From NCBI GenBank assembly GCA_001695595.3, contig MBPM02000035.1:496001-560000 (forward strand): a stretch of DNA of 64,000 bases, written 5' to 3'. The notes below the pieces were generated by a model. It had not been told where the DNA came from, made no database searches, and saw only the letters and a program-made list of their open reading frames with translations. Below are positions 11,016-23,428 of this stretch, one piece after another. Positions within the stretch are counted from its first letter, which is position 1, and each line of letters opens with the position of its first letter. The stretch is from Plasmopara viticola (taxonomy: Eukaryota; Oomycota; Peronosporomycetes; Peronosporales; Peronosporaceae). The position numbers and the translations under genes were made by a program.

Positions 11016-12090
11016 AACATTAGGCAAACACAATCCCCCAAGACTTTTGTCTCCGAATGTTCCAATGGCAGAGCGGTTGACATATCCATGGAATTCATCG
11101 TATCTTTACCGGAGACGAAGAGTGGTTTAGATTCCGTCATGGTGGTAGTTGATTGCTTAATATATAGAGCCGAGCTCATCACTGCAGAGGCAACGGACGG
11201 TACATGAGAAATGGCAAAGATTTGAAAGAATTAAGAAATTAATTGAAAACCATAGTATGCCAAAGACCAATACGTCCGACCCGGACATAAAGTTCGCGTT
11301 CAAGCTATGGCAAGCAATCGCGTCTGGTGTGGCAACGCAGCACAATCCGACTTTAACTTTTCGGCCGCGATTGGATGGACAACTGGAAAGAGCAAACCAT
11401 TGCTGTAGAGTACCTCCGAAATCTTGTAAGCCTAGCAAATAAATATTGGAATGACTTCCTGTGATTGGTGGGGGTAGCCTACAATTCACGCATAAACTCC
11501 GCAATTGGAGTTTTATTGTTCGAAGCTGATCAAAGATAAGCTTCATTCAAGACTGACGATGTGGCATCAAATCCGAAATTGATATGGTCAAAAGTCAACG
11601 CACTTTTTTTTAGTTTGTCAAGATTGTCAAGATACTTTTGTCTAGGTCGCACCGGGTCAGGGAGGAAATAAGACAGCGTATGAAGTATAATTACGATGAT
11701 GATAGACTTGTGCAGTACTCCAAAGCTGGCAACATGGTGCTTTAGACAGTACGAATTCGAATGTTTTCACAAATTCTTTGCTAAGTCAAAGAAAATTTCA
11801 TCAAGATATATCGGAAAACTCCCAATTGTGAACCGTATCGTGCGAATCCCAAGCGTCCTCAGAAAGTTTGAATAGTCATGTTGGCTGCTGCCTCCTAGAC
11901 GCCAACTCATTGAAACCGCCGTCGGACATCTTAAGTACAAAATCAACACAAGACGAAATTGGTTGACTTGGTTAAGCAAGAAGAACGCCACTTGGGAGAC
12001 TGAAACAGTTTTCCGGACTCACCGATTTCTACTGGTAATCCGGAAAGATGAGCCCCATCTCTATTCTTCTTGCAGGGATGTCATGTGATG
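11016..12090 (+). pseudogene. Ty3/gypsy relic in U1, integrase and chromodomain-like part
   Basis: This continues the element broken by Copia. Near 11,090-11,200 the frame reads EFIVSLPETKSGLDSVMVVVD, which matches the start of the gypsy integrase core (the D of the first catalytic block lies upstream). At 11,340-11,420 a second integrase piece is recognisable. The C-terminal part at 11,800-12,030 shows SRYIGKLPIVNRIVR and then NWLTWLSKKNATWE, the pattern of the integrase C-terminal module followed by a chromodomain. Multiple stops and shifts make it a relic. The sister copy is 21,076-22,140. Confidence 0.7.
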
Positions 12091-12104
12091 TAATCGGCAT
12101 CATC

Positions 12105-12520
12105 GGCAAATTGGCCGGCAACGGTAGCCACACTATACAGAAAAATTGCTCAAGGAATACATATGCATTTAAATCATTCGTATTGCATAATTATGGGATT
12201 CTGTTTCGGTCCAGATGTCCCATATTATTATCAAGAGTCAAAACTATTTATTGGGTGAAAATATAGTATGTGTAATAAATATCCAGATGGAGTAAAGAGA
12301 ACGATAGGCTCAAATTGTAGCCGTTGGTAGATGAAAGCCACCCTCCTTCGCCGCCCTCAAATCACTCGCCTCCCAAACCTGAGTCGACAACCAATCTCCC
12401 AATTAGCTGCCTCCGCGCCTGTAATACATTGGGTTCATAATTGTGGTATAATAGGATTTCCGACCATTATCTCGCGCAGGTCGTCCAATGTCCTATGAAT
12501 TAAATACATGACTACAAACC
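12105..12520 (+). repeat. Right LTR-like relic of gypsy element, U1
   Basis: It begins with the TTGGCCGGCAACGGTAGCCAC motif near 12,111, found at the same place after every gypsy relic in the window. It continues through CCTCCTTCGCCGCCCTCAAATC and CTCGCGCAGGTCGTCCAATG. Positions 12,152-12,162 (AAGGAATACAT) are the unoccupied form of the site that holds a LINE derivative in U2. Exact ends are uncertain. Confidence 0.5.
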
Positions 12521-13041
12521 TATAGGAGATCTAGCAAGCAATGGCTTTAAGATCACTATGTCTTCATTACATAATTCTTTGGACGTGATTGTACAAATCT
12601 TGTTTACTTTATTTAGTTAAATGGCCGAAAAGTGCAGTAAATCACGCTCCTACATACATGGGCGCCGGAAATTATGTTAATTTGTCTTTCAATAAGCATA
12701 TCGCAACACGACCTGAGCAGGCTATATTTAATTACGAAGGCGTTCCACAAATTACTTGATTTCACGCTGCCAGTAAAAGTATTGTCTACACCTGGCCTTA
12801 ATTGTGCTCTTCATAGCATTTGGTTCTAAAGTCTGATCTTGACCTCCTTTTGCTTAACGCAAGGTATTTGCCAATAGCGCCTTTCTACTGATATCTCGCC
12901 AACTAATAAAGGTTTTGAGATATGAAATAAACTACATTTTTACAGCTTTAAAAGGGTTGTCAACAATGAATATTTTATAAGGTTTATGTGAAGATGCAGC
13001 AGAAGACGCACTTTTTACAAAGCCGTTGCTTCTGAGATCGT
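12521..13041. repeat. 3' flank of GIP-like gene 1, with left arm of inverted repeat
   Basis: No gene is seen. About 12,640-12,880 is homologous, in reverse orientation, to about 15,000-15,260 on the other side of the gene (shared cores include ACGCTG.CAG.AA.AGCATTG.CT and TTTGGTT.TA.A.TCTG). The inverted repeat is diverged, roughly two thirds identical by eye. The same arrangement flanks the gene in U2. Confidence 0.55.
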
Positions 13042-13818
13042 CTAATTGCTTGAAATCATGTAGTTGATCCATTGAACAGCGGACGACACGCGCGAAAAAA
13101 AGACCGGAGCTTCTTCGACACCGCAACCGCCACCCAATCTTATTATACCAATAAGAATGTCATCCTTATCGCCTTCACCCTGCTCCTTGACTAGTGGACC
13201 ACCATCCTCATTTATGCACGTGTCTTCACCCTTGACACTGATTGCGCACACGCTCGTTTTTTCGATACCGAATAATGCATTGCACTCCTCGAAGCTTCGC
13301 ACTTTTAGTTTAACACCTAACAGAACTTTAGAGACAACGCTACTGGAAAAACTACTCGTACCCCAGCTCAAAGCCGTTGCCGTCATGTTGGCTTGAATAT
13401 CCGAATCGTCTGCTTTAGGAAGAGAAATGGCGTTGTACGTGCTCGGTTTGGCCAGTTCTAATAGAACAAAATCATAGCTCTGAAGTGTGGGGTTGAACTT
13501 GGGGTGAAAGTGAACAGACACGACTGAAATCTGCTCTCCATCCAACCTCTGGCTTATGTAGTGCGTACCTACTGAAACGAACTTTGGCTCCTTCTCATTG
13601 ACGCATTCTTTGGTCGTGAGCACGAAAAGAGGGGCAACTAGAACACCGCCGCAATAGCTTTCTCCGCCAATGGTCTCGCGAACGCCGACGGTATACGTTT
13701 TTGAGCCGTTTTCAATGAGTTGCCCTCCCGTAGTAAGCCTCCGCGAAGCGTGTTCAGCGTTGACGGTGACACCGGCAATTGCCATAAAAGCAGCAGTAAT
13801 TGTGGTAGAAAACTTCAT
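13042..13818 (-). CDS. Glucanase-inhibitor-like secreted trypsin homologue, copy 1
   Basis: The predicted protein is 258 aa. A signal peptide covers residues 1-21 (MKFSTTITAA...VNA), which is why the second ATG (13,818) is chosen over the one 18 codons upstream. A trypsin-type (S1) fold follows from about residue 28; the SRRLTTGG region sits where trypsins have their activation site R-IVGG. The His block reads LTTKECV, so E71 replaces catalytic His; D116 (SYDFVLLEL) is kept; the Ser block reads NEDGGPL, so D205 replaces catalytic Ser. It therefore cannot be an active protease. Known Phytophthora GIPs share this loss and bind and inhibit plant endo-beta-1,3-glucanases. That role here is inferred from family. 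No intron is needed. Near-identical to copy 2 (23,429-24,205). Confidence 0.88.
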   Translation of the reverse strand: MKFSTTITAAFMAIAGVTVNAEHASRRLTTGGQLIENGSKTYTVGVRETIGGESYCGGVLVAPLFVLTTKECVNEKEPKFVSVGTHYISQRLDGEQISVVSVHFHPKFNPTLQSYDFVLLELAKPSTYNAISLPKADDSDIQANMTATALSWGTSSFSSSVVSKVLLGVKLKVRSFEECNALFGIEKTSVCAISVKGEDTCINEDGGPLVKEQGEGDKDDILIGIIRLGGGCGVEEAPVFFSRVSSAVQWINYMISSN

Positions 13819-15770
13819 CGGGTCGTTCACTATTGCGGCTTGGAAGGCTGTGGAGTAGAAGCGAAATTCCAAAGTGCTAAAGTGCTGGTGTCAAGGATTC
13901 CGCAAGATTAAGAACGCCATATAGCAAAACGAAGATACGTTTGACGCCTTTTTGTGCGACTTTTTGCACTGAACCCTTTTGGAGAAAGGTTCGGGCTTGG
14001 CAGTGCATTCTGTATAAATTTTATTTTTGTATATACGAAATAAGTGAACCTCTCATAGAAGAGGGCCACAATTATAGGTACCGTGCACTAGCCCATAAAT
14101 GTTGGGGATAGCACTGTTCCACACATAACTATTACCAAAACTTTATATTTGTTCTGTCGCGTTGTCATTTAAAGCGAGACATGATCACATCTTCCGCTCT
14201 AGGTCAGACAAAGTGGCCTGCACTTTCTGAAAGCTCGTAAGTTAAGGTGTAAGATTCTAATAGCTTGCTCTTTCTATAAAACCTATCGCACTAGGAAGGA
14301 CAACACGACAGGATCTGCAGATGATCGGCTAGCAGCTACCCACCCGTACGGGCAATTATGCGATACTCTTCATATGAGTTATCGCTTCAGTTAAATTTTA
14401 ACAGCTCGCTCTTTCTTGAGATCACGGCTTGCTATGAACCAACAAAAAGATCGAGAAGCACGTATGGGCATTAATGGAACACTATACTATACAGTTTATT
14501 GCTATGAAATGGCTTATCAGCAACTTCCGGTTTCGGTCAGATAGAGTGGCTTGCGGCTCGATGGCCAAGTTGGAAAGTACTAACAGCTAGCCCTTTTATT
14601 GATCGTGGTGTGCTGCAAACGACAAGGTTAGGTAAAAAGTACCTTCCTTTTACGTCGTAAAGTATATTCCTACAATGGCCTCAATGAAGTATCCTCAAGT
14701 ACATCGACCTGAAGTTTAGATTGAAGCGAAAATGGTCACGCATCATGAAAGCCACTGTGACACCGCGTGAATGCGAAAGCGTATCGCGAGATTGCTTGAT
14801 CACTAGCCATGACATTGGATAACTTGGAGATCAAAGTTTCAGACAGGCTGATAGAGGAAGTGGGCGGCCTTTCTATAAGACATGGGAGAAAGTACACAAT
14901 GATTGTGACATGGTTGTGACACAATCATGGACCACAAGCCAATTTCATTTGATACAGTTTATCTCAAGCAAATGGCTGAATCTTTCGAAGTCGAGAATTA
15001 CATGGTTCTTTTATTGGTTGAAACGCGCTGAGCGAGGGTCAAGAAGACCAGATTCTAAAACCAAATAGCGGGACGAGCACAAGTGGAGTCAAGTGCAGCC
15101 AATGCTATTGCTGACAGCGTGGTATCAAGAAGAATTTGTGAGACATCTGCTCGAAGGATTTATTTGGCCAGCTCCTGAAGAGAGATTCTCAGCGAGAGAT
15201 CAAAGTGATTTATGCTGAGACAGACAACAACTTTCACGGCGCGCGTATAGCATACCATCATTTAACGCACTACCTACCCCGTGGATACTCAGGTTATACT
15301 AGAGGACTGAGTGGATTACCCGCCTTCACCAACTAATGATGTGCCTGACAATCTTATCGAGTGATGGGAACATAATAAAGGCATACGAAGAGGCAACAAC
15401 TTGAAACGCTTCATAAAATTATCCACCATTGCAACACGATCGACTCAATTAAATTTTTGCTTACTTGCGAAAGAGAGGCTTCTGCATCACTGAGAGCAAC
15501 CTCTTTTCCGCCGTCCTCCCCATCATCTCACACACTGCGCCTGTTTACGTGTGCAAAACATTTTTTTCGGGTGTCGTGCGACTAAATTCGAAAGAGATGC
15601 TCTTTGATTCGTTCAATTATTACAAATTAGTCAACTCCCACCGCTACACCATCACCCAACAGCAGGCAAAATTCAGAAGAATATCGAATGAAATAAAATG
15701 GCCATTATTTCGAGAAATCTATAGTAGCAATGAACGTCGATCCTAATATTTGAATTTCTTAATGCTAGAA
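13819..15770. repeat. 5' flank of GIP-like gene 1, conserved non-coding block
   Basis: This is the presumed promoter side of the gene. It holds a 245-bp segment (14,104-14,348) that is inverted in U2, and a ~560-bp segment (about 14,803-15,365) that is inverted relative to U3 and the 54-kb block. It also holds the right arm of the gene-flanking inverted repeat (about 15,000-15,260). Short ORFs differ between copies in length and frame, so no additional gene is supported. No core-promoter element could be assigned with confidence. Confidence 0.6.
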
Positions 15771-15783
15771 ATAGAATACTGTA

Positions 15784-16109
15784 GCTCGGAAAAGGTTGGG
15801 GTGACGCCCTCCTTTCAAGCGCGGGGGCTAAATGCTCGCGCGCTTTGGGCAGGTGCTCTCGGGCATCTGCAGGTCTCTAACAAGTCTCACGTTCGACGCG
15901 ACGGTCTCCAGCACCAGACCACCTGGGCTCTTACCAAGTCAGAGCTGAAAAAAAAATGGAAGACCCTCACGGCCTCGGTGCTGGATGCACTGCCCGCCGA
16001 ACGAGACCCGACGTATGCGGACACTACTCTATGCCGTGGACTAGCCAGACTGAGCCTAGCACGTGCATAACTTGGCAACGCGATAACGTAATACATTACA
16101 TTACATTAC
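15784..16109 (+). mobile_element. Short LINE derivative, copy B
   Basis: It joins the 5' module (GGAAAAGGTTGGGGTGACGC), the WALTKSE-coding piece and the last ~140 bp of the LINE 3' end, with an ATTAC-type tail. The target duplication is 15,771-15,783 versus 16,110-16,122 (13 bp, one mismatch). It lies about 30 bp from the homologous position of copy C in U2/U3, so the two are independent insertions. Confidence 0.9.
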
Positions 16110-16122
16110 ATAGAATACAGTA

Positions 16123-17580
16123 AAGTTTTGGCAGCACTTGTTGGATATATAAGCACAATTGATGCAGGCGTACCGGTTTTATTGTGATTCTTTTAAAACC
16201 GTTGTAGTGACTATTGGTATTCTCACGATCCAAAGACGCGTTGGGAAAATTTCGTAGCAGGTGTACACGGACACACTCTACCTTGAATAAGTATGTTTAC
16301 CTAGCATGCAACCCAATATATGGTACCGTTTTGACGATAGATGCAATAATCCTTTCGACTATTACAATCAAGCATACTTGAAGCAAAACTTCCATTAATT
16401 AATGAAATACAAGAGGAATAATGTGCCTTCAGTGTCCCAGAGATGGTATCATATATCCTCCAACGTTTGCCGCAATTTTTGTTGCTTTCGGGTGTTTATA
16501 AATCATCGATCGTTACTTGCTTTATGCTTGCAATTTACGCGGCATAATTTTTTTTGACAAATTTGATCTCAAAAGGGTACACAGATTAGCTGATGAAGAT
16601 ATTAACGCAGCCAATGTGCGCCCGAAGGTATTTTTAATCGATAAAATAGCTCTATTCAAGCACTTTTAGCCCAAAAAGACGGATGCCGACTTTCAGCTTA
16701 ATGTCTTGCCCAAGCTAAAATAGCTCGCGGTAAGCGCGAGTCTTCTCAACGCAGAGTGATGCCTACCATGTGGGGTCACGTATTTTATAAGTTGTCAAGC
16801 AAAAAGGAGCTGGAGATTTTTGTCCAGGGGGTACAAGATCGGCTGAACGGGACGGCTCGGCATTTTCTCTTAGGAAAAGATGCCATTACCGTCAGCCCAA
16901 AAAAGATCGTTTTGTGCTCATTTGGGAATATTTGAGAATGCCATTGGATGTCGAATTCCACGTCCAAGATGCATGTTCGGAGCGAATCACAGGGCTGAAG
17001 TCCGATCCAAAATCTCATTTGTGCGAGGTATTTATTTACAATTGACTACTATTTGTACTCGCTGCAACATAGGTTTTTAGTTTTGGCTCAAGATTCCGTC
17101 AAAAACCATTCGCTTGGCGCATCTTTTTTGCGGCTAAAGCTTATTATTACTGAGCCCTTGATACATGTCGCTGAACTTTTAGATATTTCAATATTCAGAA
17201 CTTTTTGCGTCAACTTGCTTGATCTGCTTTTTGTGAACATCATTACTGGTACTTAATTCGATACCATATCATTCCGGCCTGTGCGGTCGGACACAGGCTC
17301 CTAATGAATAAGTAGGCAACGGAAAGACCTTTACGTTAGTGTTTGGCGATAAATAAAGGTAACATTTCACTTTAATGACGTTATATGTTTTGTTTTACGC
17401 TAGATATATAACGCAATCTCATTTGATAATGTATCCTATATAATATTTTTTGCTTAAATACTGAAATAAAGAAGCAGGTCTATAAGAAATGTGCGAATCT
17501 ACAGGCTGTGAAGTTTGTGTCCTTGCGGTGCGGTTGGTGCTGAGAGAATGGGAGAGAGAGGTATACTACTCACTGTGTTC
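16123..17580. repeat. Leader block of unit U2, non-coding
   Basis: This is almost the same as 26,390-27,860 (for example, the 67-codon frame at 17,053 and 27,334 is unchanged), but clearly diverged from 1,562-3,089 and 35,809-37,460. No protein domain was recognised in any frame, and its small ORFs are not retained in the diverged units. Confidence 0.65.
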
Positions 17581-18040
17581 GCTGGCAGATTGGCCGGCAA
17601 CGGCTACCCACGCCATAAATTCCACTGTTCCGAATACATCCCAAGACTTCTGGGGCCGTATAGCTTTCAAGACCGAAAATCAAGATTCGACGTCTTGTAA
17701 TCATTAGATGTCAAGAACTTATTGGTGTAGACTAGCCAGAATGTGAAGAAATTTAAATGGAGTATAGTAGAATGACAGGCTTTATTGTGGTGGCAGTAGA
17801 TGGCTGAGAGCCACCAGATGAGCTGTAGCAAGACAAAAATATGAAGAGCTCTTCCTTTATCACTTCTTCGTTTGCTTAAGTAACTAATGCTTCACCTTTG
17901 CTGGCTCCGCCTCGATCGCTGTCCCAACAAGCTACCTTCAAAGATGATTCTTTCGCAATTGTGGTATTTCTCGTGTCGAGTGCAAAGTTTTAGTCAAAGG
18001 TGCTCGTTACTACGTAGTAATTTCACAGTCATCCCGTGAT
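17581..18040 (+). repeat. Left LTR-like relic of gypsy element, U2
   Basis: TTGGCCGGCAACGGCTACCC lies at about 17,591, followed by GGCTGAGAGCCACCAGATGAG and the CTTCTTCGTTTGCTTAAG region. This order matches the right LTR-like stretch 22,160-22,900. Ends are approximate. Confidence 0.45.
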
Positions 18041-18630
18041 TATTGGTTCCAAGCCACAAAGTGGGGTACACCGCATTATGATGGGTAGGTGTCTCAGCAC
18101 GAACGTATCGTTTAGTGTTTGCTTAAAGACGTCTGGGGCTCAATAGTTTGGTTTGTAATTTGGTACTTTTTTTCGCTTGCTGGATCCCTATCCTGCTGAT
18201 AAAAATATGGTGAATTATTTTTGGATTGTTACACATTTGGTGTTGCTTGACCTACATTGGTGCTACCGAGCTCTTTTGTTTTATTTGCTCAGATAATAAA
18301 AGACTCGTAAGCCTAAAAATCCACTAAGTTTCATCGATACCAGGATTCAAAGCTCAAAAAGCTTCGAAAGGATTTATGGTCCGCGATGGTAAGTCGCCTC
18401 CAACATATCCAAAACAAATTCATGGCTGATAAGACCTCGGGCGCCAGGAGGTTGGCTCACGGCATCACTAAAAGACTAAATGTCGTATTCAACAATCCTA
18501 AGAAACTTAAAGGCTCATTTAAACAATTTATTCATATGTTTATAACGCGTGGGCTGTAAGAAAAGATAGGTTTTATTTCTGTATTTTGACTAAGATTTTA
18601 ATCGATCATACAACGAGCGCCAAAAGTCTA

Positions 18631-21600
18631 GCCTTGAGAAAAGGGCGTACGGCTGAGCGCCCATCTTCAAATCTAAGATTTCGTCAGCAGAGTAATCCTG
18701 GCGTTTCATACGATATTAAGCTTTATGGTCCGCGTCGGACTTAGAAGCACTACAGCCAACTCCGCAAGACGGCAGTGAGTGCCAATCACTAAATGAATAT
18801 AAATATCCAGCTCCTTTTGTAGCGGCTGAAAATATCACACAGACCATGTTGCTGTTTCTTCCTGGACAATAAGAGCAATTTTAAGTCCAGGAACAAGCTC
18901 ATATGTTAACCCAAATACAACAGGTTGACGAGTGATTCGAGCGTCTCGTCGCGTCAAAAGCGAGCAGAAGGAGAAAAAATCTTTTTACGAAATATGATTC
19001 GGTGACGACAAGAAGTTCTCGTTGTAACGAAATAGTACCACACTATTAAGCGCCTTTTGATGGCAGCAGAGGCATCAGATTTTGCACGCTAATCTCGAGA
19101 AAAATGTAAGCAAAGTCGTATTGGAAGAGTCCCGTGCCTTTATAGCCGACTGCAAGCGCATGAACGTGCACAAGATATGGGTACTTTCGAAAAATCAATT
19201 GCGCATACGATCTTGGCCTAATATTCTCGAGTTTACTCGTTTAAAGTGGATGTTTTTATTCAAAGAAAGAGGAAGCTATCCACAAGTTTGCGTCTAAGAT
19301 CCGGGACTTGACGTCCTGAACGAATCTGGATATCAGTAAACTAAGAAACAGCTCTTTGTCTCAAGATTGATTACGCAAAAAGACCACGAAGAAGATCAAG
19401 AAGGAGGTTTGATTTTGCCATAATTGTCTATTTATATTTCTCTTTACTTCGTGTTTGTACATCACTCATACAAACTACCACTTGTACGAGCCAAGTCGTT
19501 CAAGGTTGTGCCCGTGCCATCCTGATAACAAGTCATGCCCACAAAAGACAAGAGGTGTTGAAAAAATAAAAGAAAAGAACGACCACTGGATTAAATAAGT
19601 AACACACAACAATCGTGGCGATGTCGGCCGCGAATTTCTGCAATGCGCCGCTCCTTTAGGTAAGAAAACGAAACGTAACATTATAGCTACACTATAGCTA
19701 TCTTAAAAGCAGAGGCTCAAACTTTTAGAGAATGCGGATCAAGAGGGACACGTCACCGTCGTCATCAAAAACGAATGCAGTCTTATTGGTGTTCCATGTA
19801 GTGACCCAAGTCGAAGTGACAAAGAGTTAAATGATGCAAGTCGGCTTTAATTGCGACCGGTTAGTACACTCTCCCGGACGAACCATCTACATTAATTTGA
19901 AGAATCTTTGTTTTCGTTTAACATCGGGAGTGCTACAGGCCAAGCAGCTCCTAAAAAGAAAGACATTATCATCGATATTATGTAGCTTTGTGCGTGAGAT
20001 CCATATATCAACTACGCATGACACCTTGCATCGACACGGAGCACCACGAGACAGTTCAATTGACCCTACTAATGCAGCGTTCGATTCAGTGAGTTGCTGA
20101 ACAGTGCAAAGCTCGCATGATTTAACACCGCGAGATCTCTAGCTACTTTCGGCAACAAGGCCATGATGGACGTCAAAATGATTTGCAGCTATGCTCTTTC
20201 ATTCGGTTTCTGAGAATGTCACGTTGCAATAAGAACATTAAAGCTGTTTTGTCGTCAATCCGAGAAAATAAGACGCTCTAAAAGTTAAGTATTAGAGTCT
20301 CTCAGGGACAATTCGGCGAATAAAATACTACTCAAGTATGCGGACACAGTTTTAAAGCACAAAATTTTATTGCTAGACTTATATAGCATATCATGCTGCT
20401 ATAACCGATTTCATGAAGAAAATGGCAAAGCTGAACTATCCTGTCCGTGAGCAAGAGCTTGCAATCATGTATGCCTTGAAAGTATGTCGTGTGCATATTT
20501 TTGATCGACGAATTACGGTTGAAACGGATCACAAGGGCATTACATTAAGCCTGACGTTGAAACAACAAATTAAAAAGTGCCCCGATGGCTCCATGAGCTT
20601 GCTGAAGTTCGAGATTTGTTCATGTGATTTCAATGAGATTAGCCATTTGGCTGACGCAATGTTACATATTCCGATATTTGAGGGTTCGGCTGCTCAAATT
20701 ACCTTGCAATAGCATCCGGAGAATCGCGAAATCGTGACAAAAACATAAAAAAGGTCACAGCAACTTAATATGCGAAGACAATGTATACACAAATCGGCGC
20801 ATCATCAATAGGCTACAGTAAGAGAAGATGTGCCAAAGTACTCATTGCAGGATGTAAAATTGCATTTTCGCACAAATAAATAAAAGACTCCATCACGTAT
20901 ATTCCTTTTGCGAAGATCTGGAAATCGCGTCATCTGTAAGAGCGATTATTTCGTATCGACAAACTGCTCAGGATCTTCTAGAATCAATTTAGCAGTGCGT
21001 CAAAAGTTCTACTAGACAAAAACGACGAAGTTCATTTAGCACGATGTCAGCACATGCAAAATATGTCAGCGCAACAACATTAGGCAAACACAATCCCCCA
21101 AGACTTTAGTCTCCGAATGTTCCAATGGCAGAGCGGTTGACATATCCATGGAATTCATCGTATCTTTACCGGAGACGAACAGTGGTTTAGATTCCGTCAT
21201 GGTGTATTTGATCGCTTAATATATAGAGCCGAGCTCATCACTGCAGAGGCAACGGACGGTACTGCAGAAATGGCAAAGATCTGTAAGAATGAAGAAGTAA
21301 ATTGAAAACCATAGTATGCCAAAGACCAATACGTCCGACCTGGACATAAAGTTCGCGTTCAAGCTATGGCAAGCAATCGCGTCTGGTGTGGTAACACAGC
21401 ACAATCCGACTTTGACTTTTCGGCCGCGAGCGGATGGACAACTGGAAAGAGCAAACCGTTACTGTAGAGTACCTCCGAAATCGTGTTAGCCTAGCAAATA
21501 AATATTGGAACGACTTCCTGTGATTGGGTGGGGGCAGCATACAATTCACGCATAAACTCCGCAATTGGAATTTGATTGTTCGAAGCTGATCAAAGATAAG

Positions 21601-22150
21601 TTCCTTACAAGACTGACGATGTGGCATCAAATTCGAGATTTATATGGTCAAAAGTCACCGCACTTCTTTTAATTTGTCAAGATTGTCAAGATACTTTTGT
21701 CTAGGTCGCACCGGGTCAGGAAGGAAATAGGAGGGCGTATGAAGTATAATTACGATGATGATAGACTTGTGCAGTACTCCAAAGCTGGCAACATGGTGCT
21801 TTAGACAGTATGAATTCGAATGTTTGTCACACATTCTTCGCTAAGTCAAAAAAAATTGCATCAAGATATATCGGAAAACTTCCAATCGTGAACCGTGTCG
21901 TGAGAATCCCAAGCGTCCCCAAAAAGTTTGAAGGGTCATGTTGGCTGCTGCCTCCTAGACGCCAACTCATTGAAACCGCCATCGGACATCTTAAGTACAA
22001 CACAAGACGAAATTGGTTGACTTGGTTAAGCAAGAAGAACGCCACTTGGGAGGCTGAAACAGTTTTCCGAACTCACCGATTTCTACTGGTAATCCGGAAA
22101 GATAAGCCCCATCTCTAATCTTCCTGCAGGGATGTCATGTGATGTAATCG
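18631..22150 (+). pseudogene. Ty3/gypsy chromovirus-like relic in U2
   Basis: This is the sister of the U1 relic, without the Copia insertion; the empty Copia target is at 21,071-21,075. It keeps the gag capsid piece (19,082-19,340), the RNase H fragment (20,413-20,712), the integrase piece (about 21,140-21,260) and the integrase C-terminal/chromodomain-like stretch (about 21,840-22,110, ending WLTWLSKKNATWE). It shares the deletion of RT with U1, which shows that the deletion is older than the duplication. Many stops and shifts. The 5' edge at 18,631 is a likely recombination junction. Confidence 0.75.
20413..20712 (+). pseudogene. Ty3/gypsy RNase H fragment, U2 copy
   Basis: It has the same 99-residue open stretch as 5,906-6,205, with a handful of substitutions in the segment after TLKQQI. 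The domain motifs are the same (LNYPVREQEL, ETDHKGI). It is not expressed as a functional enzyme because RT is deleted upstream and stops follow. Confidence 0.8.
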
Positions 22151-22159
22151 GCATCATCG

Positions 22160-22900
22160 GCAAATTGGCCGGCAACGGTAGCCACACTATACAGAAAAAT
22201 TGCTCAAGGAATACATTGTATTGTATTGTATTACGTTATCGCGTTGCCAAGTTATGCACGTGCTAGGCTCAGTCTGGCTAGTCCACGGCATAGAGTGGTG
22301 TCCGCATACGTCGAGTCTCGTTCGGCGGGCAGTGCAGCCAGCACCGAGGCCGTGAGGGTCTTCCATCATTTTGTGTACTTCTGACTTGGTAAGAGCCCAG
22401 GTGGCGCCCTGGTGCTGGAGACCGTCGCGTCGAGGGTGAGACTCGTTAGAGACCTGCAGATGCCCGAGAGCACCTGCCCGAAGCGCGCGAGCATTTAGCC
22501 CCCGCGCTTGGAAGGAGGGCGTCACCCCAACCTTTTCCGAAGGAATACATATGCATTGAAATTATTCGTATTGCATAATTATGGGATTCTGTTTCGGTCC
22601 AGATTTCCCATATTATTATCAAGAGTCAAAACTATTTATTGGGTGAAAATGTAGTATGTGTAATATTCAGATGGAGTTAAGAGAACGATAGGCTCAAATT
22701 GTATCCGTTGGTAGATGAAAGCCACCCTCCTTCGCCGCCCTCAAATCACTCGCCTTCCAAGCCTATGTCGACTACCAATCTCCCAATTAGCTGCCTCCGC
22801 ACCTGTAATACATTGAGTTCATAATTGTGGTATAATAGGATTTCCGACCATTATCTCGCGCAGGTCGTCCAATGTCCTATGAACTAAATACATGGCTACA
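22160..22900 (+). repeat. Right LTR-like relic of gypsy element, U2, interrupted
   Basis: It is homologous to 12,105-12,520 with a LINE derivative inserted at 22,217-22,539. Motifs and order are the same (TTGGCCGGCAACGGTAGCCAC, then CCTCCTTCGCCGCCCTCAAATC). Ends are approximate. Confidence 0.5.
22217..22539 (-). mobile_element. Short LINE derivative, copy E
   Basis: It lies on the minus strand, with its 5' end (GGAAAAGGTTGGGG) at 22,539 and a CAATA-type tail. The 11-bp target duplication AAGGAATACAT lies at 22,206-22,216 and 22,540-22,550. The unoccupied site is present once in U1 at 12,152-12,162, so the insertion is later than the tandem duplication. Confidence 0.95.
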
Positions 22901-23428
22901 AACCTATAGGAGATCTAGCAAGCAATGGCTTTGAGATCACTATGTCTTCTTTACATAATTCTTTGGACGTGATTGTACAAATCTTGTCTACTTTATTTGG
23001 TTAAATGGCCGAAAAGTGCAGTAAATCACGCTCCTACATACATGGGCGCCGGAAATTATGTTAATTTGTCCTTCAATAAGCATATCGCAACACGACCTGA
23101 GCAGGCGTTATTTAATTACGAAGGCGTTCCACAAGACAAACTTGATTTCACGCTGCCAGTAAAAGTATTGTCTACACCTGGCCTTAATTGTGCTCTTCAT
23201 AGCATTTGGTTTTAAAGTCTAATCTTGACCTCCTTTTGCTTAACGCAATTTTTTTGCCAATAGCGCCTTTAATACGAACCAAGCCCTCATCTACTGCTAT
23301 CTCGCCAACTAATAAAGGTTTTAAGATATGAAATAAACTAAAATTTTACAGCTTAAAAAGGGTTGACAACAATGTGCATAGAAGCAGCAGAAGACGCATT
23401 TTTACAAAGCCATTGCTTCTGAGCTCGT
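22901..23428. repeat. 3' flank of GIP-like gene 2, inverted-repeat left arm
   Basis: Equivalent to 12,521-13,041. About 23,100-23,260 is homologous in reverse to about 25,340-25,520 beyond the gene. The 80-codon frame at 22,973 is not intact in U1, so it is not called as a gene. Confidence 0.55.

Noticed and set aside
13819..13872. Upstream ATG at 13,872 as start of GIP-like copy 1
   Set aside because: It would put 18 polar residues ahead of a clean signal peptide; the ATG at 13,818 matches the start in copy 4.
22973..23215. 80-codon ORF in the 3' flank of GIP-like copy 2
   Set aside because: A small indel closes it in U1 and no domain is visible.
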